Positions 51,062 to 61,265 of a stretch of DNA of 64,000 bases are shown in pieces. A model generated the notes under the pieces. That model was not told the origin of the DNA, searched no databases, and saw only the letters and a program-made list of their open reading frames with translations. Both the position numbers and the translations under genes were made by a program. Source of the DNA: Bedellia somnulentella (taxonomy: Eukaryota > Arthropoda > Insecta > Lepidoptera > Bedelliidae); contig OY755179.1 of NCBI GenBank assembly GCA_963576735.1, positions 2,418,001 to 2,482,000 of the forward strand, written 5' to 3'. Position 1 is the stretch's first letter. Every line of letters starts with the position of its first letter.

Positions 51062-52036
51062 TTGCAGACAAACCCAGATGGTCCATACAGTTTTATATTA
51101 GTTTATCAGGATCACCTTACGAAATTTATTCAACTACATGCTTTGCAAAGTAAAACTGCGGAAGAAGTATCAAAAAAACTTCTTGATATATTCTGTACGT
51201 TTGGATCGCCGTCAATACTCCAATCGGACAATGGCAGGGAATTTGCCAATAAAGTTGTGGAAAGTTTGACACAGATGTGGCCAGGTCTAAAGATTGTGCA
51301 CGGAAAACCGCGCCACAGTCAGTCTCAGGGTAGCGTTGAACGTGCCAATCAAGATGTAGAAAAAATGCTCATGAGATGGATGGCTGACGAGCACTGTCAA
51401 AAATGGTCTGAGGGATTGAGATTCGTGCAGCTCATGAAAAATAGTGCTTACCATCATGGAATCAAAAGGTCGCCATACCAGGCAATGTTTGGTTGTGATG
51501 TAAAAGTAGGCCTTAGGTCATCTAATCTCCCAGATGAAGTGATCGAGTATATTAAAAATGTGGAAGATCTTGAGAAATTTGTGAATGAGACCGATACTGA
51601 CATTAATAAAGAAAATGGAACAGAAGGTGACGTTATAAAAAAAACAGCTGGAAAAAGTACAGATTGCGACCTCTGCGCTGGAAATAAAAACAAGCTGTGT
51701 GAATTGTGCAAAAAGAAACAAGGAATAGATACTAACAGGAGCTGTGCTAAAGAGTCATTAATACAACAGGCCTTGAAAATGACAGTTACGTCAAATGAAA
51801 AATTTGCAGCATGTAAAGTTGGTGACACCGTCAGGGTGAAAATTCCTGACGTAGATAGAGGTAGAGGAGACTTTCCCAATGTATTAATAGCTGTAGTTGA
51901 ATGTGCTCATAACGGATTATATAAACTAGGGAACAAGACTGGCACTATATCAGAACTCTTTTCAAGGAATCAGTTTACGGTGTGTGATTCAAAATTTTTG
52001 GATATTGAAGATCGCTCGAAAAAATTCGTCAAATAG
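51062..52036 (+). CDS. DDE integrase-domain protein (Ginger/KRBA2-like), 5'-truncated and 3'-interrupted
   Basis: Integrase catalytic core of the type in Ginger transposons and in arthropod proteins named KRAB-A domain-containing protein 2-like. D17 (YQDHLTKF), D56 (QSDNGREF) and E93 (QGSVERAN) give D-D-36-E. A Cys-rich zinc patch follows at about 203-220 (CDLCAGN..CELCKKK), then a chromodomain-like C-terminal region (GDTVRVKIPDVDRGRGDFPN, about 275-295). It opens with a TTG and no ATG. The N-terminal zinc domain and first residues expected of the family are missing, cut close to the LINE 5' end at about 51040. It stops at TAG 52034-52036, and the usual C-terminal Cys cluster lies just beyond. 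Probably a decayed transposon gene. Confidence 0.75.
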   Translation: MQTNPDGPYSFILVYQDHLTKFIQLHALQSKTAEEVSKKLLDIFCTFGSPSILQSDNGREFANKVVESLTQMWPGLKIVHGKPRHSQSQGSVERANQDVEKMLMRWMADEHCQKWSEGLRFVQLMKNSAYHHGIKRSPYQAMFGCDVKVGLRSSNLPDEVIEYIKNVEDLEKFVNETDTDINKENGTEGDVIKKTAGKSTDCDLCAGNKNKLCELCKKKQGIDTNRSCAKESLIQQALKMTVTSNEKFAACKVGDTVRVKIPDVDRGRGDFPNVLIAVVECAHNGLYKLGNKTGTISELFSRNQFTVCDSKFLDIEDRSKKFVK

Positions 52037-52075
52037 CCTATATAATAAATAATAATAATAAATAATAATGCCCAA

Positions 52076-52210
52076 TCAACATCCGCAGGACAAGGCTATA
52101 AAAGATGCCACTGCAAAACTAAATGTGGAAATAAAAAGTGCTTGTGTAAAGCTGTCGGTATTTTGTGCAATTTTAAATGTCATTCAAGTTTAAATTGTAA
52201 CAATAAGTAG
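52076..52210 (+). pseudogene. Cys-rich C-terminal module of the integrase gene, behind stop codons
   Basis: In the same phase as the integrase ORF. After TAG, TAA, TAA and an (ATA)n-like stretch (52034-52066) the frame reads a Cys cluster of the kind CHCKTKCGNKKCLCK, then CNFKCHS, C and stop TAG at 52208. This module terminates related full-length proteins. Its preservation in phase suggests the stops arose recently, perhaps by expansion of an AT-rich repeat. Confidence 0.7.
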
Positions 52211-52334
52211 AAGATGTCTGTGTACTGTTCATTAACAAATATTTCATTTACTTACCTTATTTTTGTTGATATTACTTTTTTTTGGTCTATTTTGTTAAGC
52301 AATAAGTATAACTTTTAAGTAATATTATATTTAA

Positions 52335-52712
52335 ATACAGCGACATGATAGTCCAGTGGGTAAGAATACCCGCCCGAAAAACAGAAGGGCGTGAGTTCCA
52401 ATCCTGGGACGGGCCTACACCAATTTGTCTTCTCTAAAGTCATATGTGTGGTTAATTTATCATGGTTGCTAACGGTGAGGGAAAACATTGTGAGGAAACC
52501 CACATGGCTGAGTTGTACTTAGTCACGTGACAGTGTATTCGTACAAAAACGGCGATAGGCCTGCCCCCTATCACGTGAGTACACTGTCTAAGCAAAACGT
52601 GGGTACCTTCTCTGGAAACTAGATGGCGCTTGCCATGTGAGTTCAGGAGTATTGGTACCTCTGCCAACCCCTTCGGGGATAAAACGGCGTGAACGTTTAT
52701 GTTATGTTTATG
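52335..52712 (+). mobile_element. tRNA-derived SINE B with target-site duplication
   Basis: TTATATTTAA flanks it at 52325-52334 and 52713-52722. Subfamily with the 24488 copy (CTCTGGAAACTAGATGGCGC). It lies just downstream of the integrase gene remnant. Confidence 0.9.
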
Positions 52713-52868
52713 TTATATTTAATTACCTGTGTCCTCCGTTATTTTGAGTGTGTATTTAATTATGTTGATAAGAGAAATTCCACTTTTAGTTCAACTTTGT
52801 TATCGTTTTTTTTTTGAAGAAAATATTTAATTAATGTTGTGTTATTTATGTTTTCAGTTTTTTATGTT

Positions 52869-53029
52869 AATTAACACCAACTTTAGCCACTGGGATTTGG
52901 CTACAACTAGTTTTAGCCGATATGACAACGGATAAAACTAAGTGTAGCCGAAATCAGCCGGCTAAAGCTAGGATTAGCCAACCACCCTTGGCTGCACCTA
53001 GTTTTAGCCGGCTAAACCTAGGTGCAGCC
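52869..53029. repeat. Array of six 20-bp imperfect palindromes at 30-bp spacing
   Basis: Units of the form GGCTNNANCTAGNNNTAGCC at 52899, 52930, 52960, 52990 and 53010, and a weaker one at 52869. Spacings are 30, 31, 30, 30 and 20. Each is close to self-complementary about a central CTAG. The 84-codon frame starting at 52922 crosses the array and is not a gene. Confidence 0.75.
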
Positions 53030-53732
53030 GCACTTCGGCTATTAGCCGTAACATATACATATCATACGATAGCACAGATTACTGAATACTTACCAGATAC
53101 TTCACTTCATAGAAATTATCCAATACCTACTGCTATAATAGCCTACTCCGTCGCGTCAGCATCCACTGCAATCTAAAATATGCCTTAATGCTCAAGCGTA
53201 TAGTTGTGGTTGTTTCGCACCGCGCGATCCGATACCAATCGCAGGGCTGCCACTTCGATAAAATTAAAATAACATAACTTTTTGTGTCGATGTTATTGAG
53301 AACTGTGAATATTTATTTTAGTATATGTTCTGACTTGTATGTGGCAGTACAATTTTTTTTTTGTTTTTTTTTTATACTTTAGAGCTGTACTATGCAATCT
53401 ATCTATCTAAGAACATAATTAATTAGAGACGTCAGGGTGTAGGTAAAATAAAATTGATTTGCACCCATCTACAGCACATAATGTACCAGACGGCATCGTA
53501 GGTACGCGTACGAACGAATCAAATACTTAGAAACTTATTAAAATATAACAACGTTCATGCGCTCCGCTCGCTCGCGACACCGCACTGAACTAAGGCCTCC
53601 GGTGGCTCGAGACCGTTCGGCCCCGCGGTAGGTAACTATAGCGCGCAAGTACATGGAGTGACGGATGCCTGACGATAGTCTTTATGTATGTTTATTTATT
53701 TCTAAATATTTATTATACAATTACTATTTATG
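53030..53732. other. Non-coding stretch with CpG-rich block
   Basis: CpG-rich at about 53560-53660 (GCTCCGCTCGCTCGCGACAC). No ORF, TIR or tandem array identified. Confidence 0.35.
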
Positions 53733-54153
53733 GTTTTGAAGGCGTTGCAACGCGTTGGCTCGAAATAGCTAGATCCAATGGGATGCCGTGCAAGCAATAT
53801 TGCTTATTAGGACTTTTTCCTTGTTCGCTAGGTACTGTAGATGAAAAAACTATCACTATGAATGCTTCAAGAAATGTGGCATTCTAAGCTTTGGCTACCC
53901 TTTCCCCGATCTGTAGTCGATACTATGAGTTGGCATGGAAAAGCACCAAATATTTACCAAATAAGCAAGTAACTTATATTCACGCCGTTTACTCACATTG
54001 GATGGGCAGAGTCATAGTTGATCGAATCTCTCTCGCTTATCTCACATAAATCAATCTTCTTATACGATACTCGTAAATTATTTTCTCATCGGACTCCTGC
54101 CAACTAGCATCTTCATAAGGGCATAGATCATATCGCTGCACTTAAAATTAATA

Positions 54154-54396
54154 GCTGTTTAGTGTCGGCTTGGAATATCAGTACCCCATTTCTTCCGGTG
54201 GGTGTACGTAAGAGGCGACTAACGGTATTGGGGCTTTTAAGAGATTTTTGGGCGATGCGATTGGACACCCATCACCAACAACCTTTATTTCTCCATCGTT
54301 TCCCCACGTAACTTCCAAAAGTGGCTGAAGAAATTCTGATTCCCTAGTTCTGGCTACCCCTTCAAGGGATTTATAGCCGTGATTATATGTATGTTA
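54154..54396 (+). repeat. Family A retroposon copy (partner of 30345-30590)
   Basis: Full-length with short TATG tail, at the equivalent position of the inverted arm. Confidence 0.85.
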
Positions 54397-54585
54397 AAAT
54401 AAAAATATGCTTATGGTCTTCTTAACTCATAACGCTTTTAACACCCAAAAAAATTTAACGAAATTATTTGCTTCTGTTTCACACATTTACGACACGGGTC
54501 ATTAATCTTAATTTAAGGTGAATAAATAAGATTTTAATTATTTAACTTAACGTAAGATATCAGTCTGTTACAACACGGAACTTAT

Positions 54586-56411
54586 AATAATAATAAAAAC
54601 TCTTTATTGCACATCACAAAAAAAACAACAATTACAAAAAAGAGATCGGTACAAAAGTCAAAGTACAACTGGCGGTCTTATCACTAAGAGCGATCTCTTC
54701 CAGACAACCCATGAATGGAAAGATTTGCTGGATTAAAAACATGTTCGGTAGATGTCCAATAAATTAAACTGATTTGTTTAAAAACTAAAATTATCTATAC
54801 TTATAATAAATCTGTAGAGAGGTCAATTCTGTACATGAAATATAATTTCAAAATAACTATTAGGGGTTGATTAGTGATCGATACTGATGCCAAAAATGCA
54901 ATCAGTAAAATTTTTGTCTGTCTGTCTGTCTGTCTGTCGGTTTGTATGTTCCTTATGGAAACAAAAACTACTCGACGGATTTTAACGAAACTTGGTGCAA
55001 TCATTCTTCATACTCCTGGGCAGGTTATAGTATACTTTTCGGCAGAGTAGTAAAGGGGAATTTTGGGAAATTTTGGGAAAACGGGAGAAGTTACTCCATT
55101 TTTTAAGCTTCCGTCGCGTGTGCAGCCTTAATGGTTAAAGTTACATAGAAATCACATATCACGGAAATATTCTAAATAAAATTGTCTAAAAAATATCCCA
55201 TAACAGCATATGCCTATCTCTTATGGTTAACTCACAATAACACGTGTAACTCCTGACAGCTTGACAGTTCGGAGCATTCTGATGATATATGTTTACTTTT
55301 ACGTTTATTATACTCTCACTCATCCTTAATTTAAAAACGATTACATTATTACCTATTCAATCAAAAAAGAATCATAGAAATTGGTACAGAAACACCAAAG
55401 TTATACAATGAAATAAAATAGACCAAAACCAAATCCTTACTAACTTGCATATAACGCCAGTAGTTTCATCCTACATTGTTTCTTTTTTAGTTTGTTTTAA
55501 TTTTTCATAGCATTTTACTCAACTTCAACTCTACCAACTCAACCTGAAAATTAGCTTATGTTCAGATATGCAGAACCGTTGATAAAAGCGCTTTCAAAAA
55601 CACAAAGTTACAATATTCTGAATTGCTACAAATTGTAATCAAGGCAAGGCGCTAAATTTCATAAATCTTGAGCAGTGATTGAAGAAACCTCAGATATTTT
55701 TAAAACTACGCAACCCGTGCGGAGCTGGGCCGATCCACTAGTTAAAAACTAAAGTCAAACTATTATCTATCTATTCTAAATATTACTAAATATTTATTAA
55801 GTTCTAACACACTTACATATAGTATTCCATAAAATAAATAATATTCAATAAATACAATACATATGCAATATAAATAAAGATTTTTAAATAAAATACATAT
55901 ATACATTTTACAACATATATAATAGAATATATAAACTTTTGTATGCAACACAAATAATATTATAGTGTTTCGGAGAGGAAGTGTTTTTTTACCATGTTCT
56001 TGAAAATAGGGAGAGACTTGGCTAATCGCACCTCTACAGGAAGACCGTTCCATAGTTGTACAGCCTGGACGGTAAAGGAGGAACTGTAAAAATTGGTGGA
56101 ATGGGAAGGGGTACTCAACAAAAGATTGTGGTAAGAACGCAGATTGAGGTCATGTGAAGAGTGAAGGAATTTGAAACGCTCTTTAAGGTAGGAGGGGGTG
56201 GCAGGATTAAACAAGATAGAGTACAGGAGAGACAGAGTATGTGCATTCCGGCGGAGACGAATTGGAAGCCACTGAAGTTTATTGCGATACGCAGAGACAC
56301 GGTCATATTTACGCAGTCCGAAAATAAACCTAATACATACATTTTGTAAGCGCTCAAGTTTGTTCAGTTGATCTTCAGTTAGATCGAGATAGCAGGTGTC
56401 AGCATAATCAA
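54586..56411 (-). mobile_element. 5'-truncated LINE (CR1/L2-type) carrying a nested Helitron
   Basis: GAACTTAT at 54578-54585 and 56412-56419, with an empty site at about 30210. Its 3' end on the minus strand is TGCAATAAAGAGTTTTTATT and then TTA repeats. Coding part at 55960-56415. The 3' UTR is split by Helitron C4. Confidence 0.8.
54794..55741 (+). mobile_element. Non-autonomous Helitron-like element C4 nested in LINE 3' UTR
   Basis: TCTATACTTATAATAAATC start and CCCGTGCGGAGCTGGGC..CACTAG end, inserted between A and T in TAAAATTA/TTAAAAACT. Shortest TGTC run of the four copies, and more diverged in its 3' half. Confidence 0.75.
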
Positions 56412-56415
56412 GAAC
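55960..56415 (-). pseudogene. LINE reverse-transcriptase C-terminal fragment
   Basis: One open frame from the truncation point: VLDYADTCYLDLTEDQLNKL, then FGLRKYDRVS, LPIRLRRNAHTLSLL, YLKERF, AVQLWNGLPVEVR, ending SETL before TAA near 55960. This is the end of a CR1/L2-like polymerase. The catalytic core is absent because of 5' truncation. Overlapping frames of 96 and 80 codons are other-phase readings. Confidence 0.8.
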
Positions 56416-56419
56416 TTAT

Positions 56420-57184
56420 GTAATGCTTATAATCATAATAGAAACCTTTGAAATGTCGAAAGGGCAATGAAGAGGGTGAGGAGTTTTACTATGGGATGGA
56501 ATCTGCAACGCGGAGATCCGTAGAAAACCCGAAGTTACTGATATATTTCAAAGAGTTGCAAAACTGAAGTGGCAAAGGGCGGAGCCCATTGCTCCATGGC
56601 CGGATCTACCTAAGAGCTGCTTGGGCTTCAGCCCAGGGCCCCGTGGGTACAAGGGGCCCCAAAACCGCGCTAAAAACAATAGGCTATAATTTGATTTTTA
56701 AAAATGGTTGTCTGTGAAGTCAGTTTACTGACGATATTTTTCCGAAATAATGTCATAAGAAAACATTGATGAAAAATTGCATTCTTTAATGATACTTGAT
56801 GAATTGAGTTAAAGGAAGAAATACGTGTAAAAGGTGTAAAAAATTAATTTTATGTATTGAAACTATTAGAATATTTTATACACAAAGTTCATGAGTTTTT
56901 TTTTATATTTTACAAAGATTTAACTTAGAAAGTAGCAGACGCATTGAGGTTCTCATTTCACTTAGCAGTTGGTTACAAGATGGAAGCCACTTTTATCAGA
57001 AATTAATGGCACAGAAAAAATGCTTTCTTTTATCGGTGCGTCTTCTATAAAAACTCATTTTAAAAAATGAATTTTTTAGTGGTTTATTAAAATAAATCTT
57101 TTGTATTTCATATATTGTTTGCAATAAAAGAAGGAGGTAAAATAAAAATAACGCTTATGATCGAGGTTCACATTCAGCACAATT
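56420..57184. other. Composite-repeat interior, non-coding
   Basis: Reverse complement of 29446-30210. No gene. Confidence 0.5.
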
Positions 57185-57830
57185 CGGTATGCAAAGTTTT
57201 TTTTTTGGTATTTATTAAATATTTTTATTCGATAGCAAACACGAAAATAAAAAACTGATTTGAATATTTTTCATTTAAAATGAGTAATTGCAAAAATATG
57301 TTTTTTTAAAGATTGTTCAACTTTTCATAAATAAAAGATGTTATTAAAGGAAAGAAAAATTTCGACACTGGCGGGCGGGGGGGCGAAATTTTTCTTTCCT
57401 TTAATAACATCTTTTATTTATGAGTAATAATCCCCACATGAGGAATTCATGTCAAAAAACATTAAATTTTGTTCAACTTTTGTACTCAATGACGTCATCG
57501 ATTGAAAATATCACGTAGCGACATGCAAATAAAGCGAAATGTTTAGTAAAAATGTTGATAATTGTAAAATATTTCACGAATTTGTGATCCCAAATGAAAT
57601 TATTACGATATTATAATAAACAAACCTATGATTTTCGATGTTTTATTAATAAACTGCAAGAACGAATGTCTTTGACATAACGCTGAAGGTCAAATACTGT
57701 TACAGTTTTTTGCTAAAATAACGGTCATCTTAGCTCTGTTTGATTTAATTTCAAGAAAATATGTTTTAAAAACATAATATCTCGAAATGGTTTCGTAATC
57801 AGCACCACTTTTGTAAAACTTTGCATACCG
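57185..57830. mobile_element. 646-bp DNA transposon with AATT duplication
   Basis: Ends CGGTATGCAAAGTTTT and its exact inverse. AATT at 57181-57184 and 57831-57834, where the empty site at 29440-29450 has one. Non-autonomous. A 4-bp duplication does not settle the superfamily. Confidence 0.75.
57326..57470. mobile_element. Family T unit without tRNA core, hairpin form
   Basis: GTTCAACTTTT at 57315-57325 and 57471-57481 is an 11-bp target-site duplication, as made by LINE-type retroposition. The element is a near-perfect hairpin with arms of about 40 bp (AAAGATGTTATTAAAGGAAA and its inverse) around a short GC-rich centre, then the 3' part ATAATCCCCACATGAGGAAT. Confidence 0.75.
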
Positions 57831-58070
57831 AATTGTGTAAGGAAATTAAATTGCACGCAGAACTGAAGGTCCTTAGGGCGCGATGTTTCTGGAGTGGCGG
57901 CCACGTACCGGACGACACGACGCAGTGTGGGTAGGCCTCCCACTAGGCTGACCAACTACTTGATAAAAGCTGAAATGGAAATCTTTGGGGGAGGCCTATA
58001 ACGAGCAGTGGATGTCAATTGGTTGACGATGATTTTATTGAATACTTGGGCTATCCCTTTTTAGGATTAT
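57831..58070. repeat. LINE-like fragment (counterpart of 29225-29445)
   Basis: GGTCCTTAGGGCGCGATGTT to GAGGCCTATAACGAGCAGTG is the reverse complement of the arm 1 block. The 76-codon minus frame covers it but has no recognisable domain. Confidence 0.55.
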
Positions 58071-58635
58071 ATTAGCCAGTATATAAAAGTAATTACTGTT
58101 TCACGTATTAATGTGCACAGCTTTTTCTGATGCCAAAAATATATAAATAATATTAATAACACCACTAGTTTAAGAAGTTGAGAATGACATACGAGTATAT
58201 ACTACAAGGCGACGATAGGGATATTTTTAAGAGATTTAGAATTTGTTGTCCTCCAGTAACGAGGATATGAAATACAGTATTAACTAACACTTTACAAACC
58301 TCCTCAATAGCTAATGCAATTTTTTGAGTCGTCACAGTTGGTAAACTTTAAAATATCGCGATATGTAAGAGTCATCCATCATAGTGCAGGTGCATGAATA
58401 GAATGACTAAATATTTATTTCTACCATGTTATGTTAACCCGCAGGCACCGAGCAGAGCTGTAAAGGAATTTGTTCTCATGCAAACCTAAAGAAGAGGAAG
58501 GGTGGTGCTATTCTATTATTATCTGCTGATACACGTGCTACACGGAATACATATTTATGCCGAGCAAAACATAAATATAGTTTTAGTTAGCATAGTAGTG
58601 TATTCATCTGTGGTCGAAAAAACAAAAGGCAAAAA

Positions 58636-58753
58636 GCCAACATCACGCTGTGTTCCCAGGCGGTCACCCATCCAAGTACTGACAGCGCCCGACGTTGCTT
58701 AACTTCGGTGATCGGACGAGAACCGGTGTATTCAACGTAGTATGGACGTTGGC
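58636..58753 (-). rRNA. 5S rRNA (gene or recent copy), arm 2
   Basis: 118 nt identical to 16491-16608. T-run complement at 58631-58635. Confidence 0.85.
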
Positions 58754-59539
58754 GAAAGCGAGGCTGAAATAAAAGAATATTATCGTACGTAAGTATATGA
58801 CGTCATCGCTTACAGATGTTAAATTTTAACTGATAGCGGAGGGAATTTCCTCGACATAACACCATAACTTAACGTATGATGTTTTACTCTATCCAGTTAA
58901 ATTAATATAAAATATTAAATTAAATTAATTATAAGTTCAAAGTTTGATTGTCTATATCTATACTAATATTATAAAGAGGAAAGGTTTGATTTTTTGTTTG
59001 TTTGTTTGAATTGAATAGGCTCCAAAACTACTGGACGGATTTGAAAAATTCTTTCACTGTTTTGATGCTACACTATTCCCGAGTGACATAGGCTATATTT
59101 TATTTTCAAAAAAATTAGGGATCCTTACGTAAACTTCAAAAATGTAACCCAAGGTGTTAAAGAAATACCAAAAAAAATCCTTACATCGCGTGCGCTGCGA
59201 AAACTATTGACAATAGAATAAAATTATGTGCTACAATTTTATAGAACACATCATTATCTAAAAAAAATGCCCCGACAGCATGTCTCTAACTATTATAGTT
59301 ATCTCAGAACAAGCGTCATTATATAAAATTATTTAAAAATTAAATTAAAATCCTGCTTTAGAAAAGGCTCTTTATTTGTACCTATCTAATCCTTATAAAA
59401 AAACGTATATATTATTTCAGACTACTTCAATACCCTTATATTACTTTTTGAATTATTCGATTCGAACATTCCATTCGAAAGTTATCTCGAATTAAAAAAA
59501 TAGATAAAACTCCGCTATGCATAGTAAGTTGTTGCAGGC

Positions 59540-59908
59540 GTCACGAAGGGGTACGGGAGGCTGCTTATCAAAGAGTTAAAGCAAAATTTAATTGTAGTGA
59601 CTATTACCACTGGCCCAGCAGCCGGTCAATTAGCTCATATACCGAGGATACCGATGATCCTAACTGATCTGCCAATTCCATTTAAACGGCTACAATTTCC
59701 GGTTAAAACATCTTTTGCTTTAACAATTAATAAGTCCCAAGGCCAAACCTTCAAATTAGTAGGGATTGACCTGCGAAAGAATTGTTTTACTCACGGTCAA
59801 CTGTACGTTGGCCTGTCGCGGGTGGGAGCTCCTGAACATCAATTTATTTTGCTGCCCCAAAATACAACAACGTCAAATATTGTTTACAGGGAAGCTCTAA
59901 CTCTATAA
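59540..59908 (+). pseudogene. Helitron PIF1-type helicase, C-terminal fragment
   Basis: Frame from about 59540 through the ATG at 59597: LLIKELKQNLIVV, IPRIPMI, then FALTINKSQGQTF and HGQLYVGLSR, which are the last two conserved motifs of PIF1 family helicases, followed by NIVYREAL and TAA. In intact Helitrons this domain is the C-terminus of the Rep/helicase protein. Here it lacks the Walker motifs and the Rep nuclease, so it is a remnant. Confidence 0.85.
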
Positions 59909-59935
59909 ATTGAATGGCTTTTGATATAATTACTC

Positions 59936-60165
59936 ATACATACATACATACATATACTCACGGCTATAAATCCCTAGAAGGGGTAGCCAGAGCTAAGGAA
60001 TTAGAAATTCCTCAGCCACATTTGGAAAATTGAGTGGGGAAAGGATGGTAAAGTAAAGGTTGTTGGTGATGGGTCTCCAGCCGCATCGCCCAAAAATCCC
60101 TTAAAAGCCCCAATACTGTTAGTCGCCTCTTACGTACACCCATCGGTAGAAACGGGGTAGTGCTA
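59936..60165 (-). repeat. Family A retroposon copy
   Basis: Tail at the left. It ends at GTAGTGCTATTCTA without the last about 20 bp of the consensus. Nested in the Helitron. Confidence 0.85.
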
Positions 60166-60240
60166 TTCTATGTAATTACTCATTATGAAAAATAAAAAAA
60201 ATAAAAAAATATATCTAAATATAAATACAAAAAAATATAA

Positions 60241-60487
60241 CATACATACATATACTCACGGCTATAAATCCCTAGAAGGGGTAGCCAGAGCTAAGGAATC
60301 AGAAATTCCTCAGCCACTTTTGGAAGTTGTGTGGGGAAAAGATGGTGAAATAAAGGTTGTTGGTGATGGGTCTCCAACCGCATCGCCCAAAAATCCCTCA
60401 AAAGCCCCAAAACCGTTAGTCGCCTCTTACGTACACCCACCGGAAGAAATGGGGTAGTGCTATTCTAAGCCGACACTACACAGCAAA
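60241..60487 (-). repeat. Family A retroposon copy
   Basis: Full-length, close to the consensus, nested in the Helitron. The 90-codon frame across it is repeat-derived. Confidence 0.85.
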
Positions 60488-60607
60488 AAAATATAACATA
60501 GCTTAAAACTTAAAAAAATATATATTAAAATAATAATACATGTAGTAAAATAAAAAACAAAATGTTATTGATAATTTATGCCCGAGCGAAGCCGGGACGG
60601 GCTGCTA

Positions 60608-60890
60608 TATTTTATATACTAACATTGGACCTGTAGAAATAAATCTATGTCCTGAAATAAATGATTTTTATTATTATTATACTCAGTGCACATAAATAAA
60701 ACTAGTTTTTAAAACTCTTCATAATTTCTCATTAATTGTAAATCATGATCTGTTTCTTTACAATTCGATTATTATTGAAATTTTACTATTTTGATTAATT
60801 AAGGATATTTGTTTACCATTTGATGTAATTTAAACAAGGTCCCGAGATGAAATAAAGATTAATGTGACCCCAAACGATCGCTTTACATCT
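60608..60890 (-). repeat. Composite-repeat flank
   Basis: Reverse complement of 18600-18855 and 19230-19265, without the SINE found there. Confidence 0.7.
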
Positions 60891-60904
60891 CACTAAAAAT
60901 AACC

Positions 60905-61020
60905 GCGCTATTTGTTCTCATTAGGGTCGCCAGAGACTATTGATAGCCACGTTGTATGATCATCGTGGCAAACATTCTTTGCTACCCTGCATTCTTAAAT
61001 CTTCTCATACTTACTGCACT
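60905..61020 (-). pseudogene. LINE family Z 3' fragment
   Basis: TCATTAGGGTCGCCAGAGAC and ATGATCATCGTGGCAAAC match the end of LINE Z in reverse complement (compare 14470-14530). Degraded. Confidence 0.5.
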
Positions 61021-61030
61021 CTGCATTATT

Positions 61031-61265
61031 ATGCATACATACATCTACTCACGGCTATAAATCCCTAGAAGGGGTAGCCAGAGCTAAGGAATCAGAAATT
61101 CTTTAGGAACTTTTGAAAGTTCAGTGGGGAAAAGATGGTAAAATAAAGGTTGTTGGTGATGAGTCTCCAACCACATCGCCCAAAAATCACTCGTAACGCC
61201 CCAAATACCTTTATTCACCGTTCACGTACACCCATGAAAAGAAATGGGGTAGTGCTATTCTATTA
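61031..61265 (-). repeat. Family A retroposon copy
   Basis: From ACATACATCTACTCACGGC to GTAGTGCTATTCTA. Diverged in the middle. Confidence 0.8.

Larger units (their letters stand above)
53733..58930 (-). repeat. 5S composite repeat, arm 2 of the inverted duplication
   Basis: Reverse-complement counterpart of 26880-31067 with all blocks in order. Arm-specific insertions: the LINE at 54586-56411 (with Helitron C4) and the DNA transposon at 57185-57830. The 67-codon frame at 53684 spans the repeat and is not a gene. Confidence 0.8.
58957..60607 (+). mobile_element. Degraded Helitron inserted in the composite repeat
   Basis: Starts TCTATACTAATATTATAAAG, ends with the hairpin CCCGAGCGAAGCCGGGACGG and CTAT. 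The copy at 19240-19270 shows the uninterrupted host sequence. It holds a helicase remnant (59540-59908) and two family A copies. The Rep domain and most of the helicase are gone. Confidence 0.75.

Noticed and set aside
51454..51879. 141-codon minus frame
   Set aside because: Antisense of the integrase-domain ORF, with no domain of its own.
57838..58060. 76-codon minus frame as a conserved gene because it also appears near 29300
   Set aside because: The sequence is a known type of LINE-derived repeat duplicated with the composite unit, and the other copy is not open.
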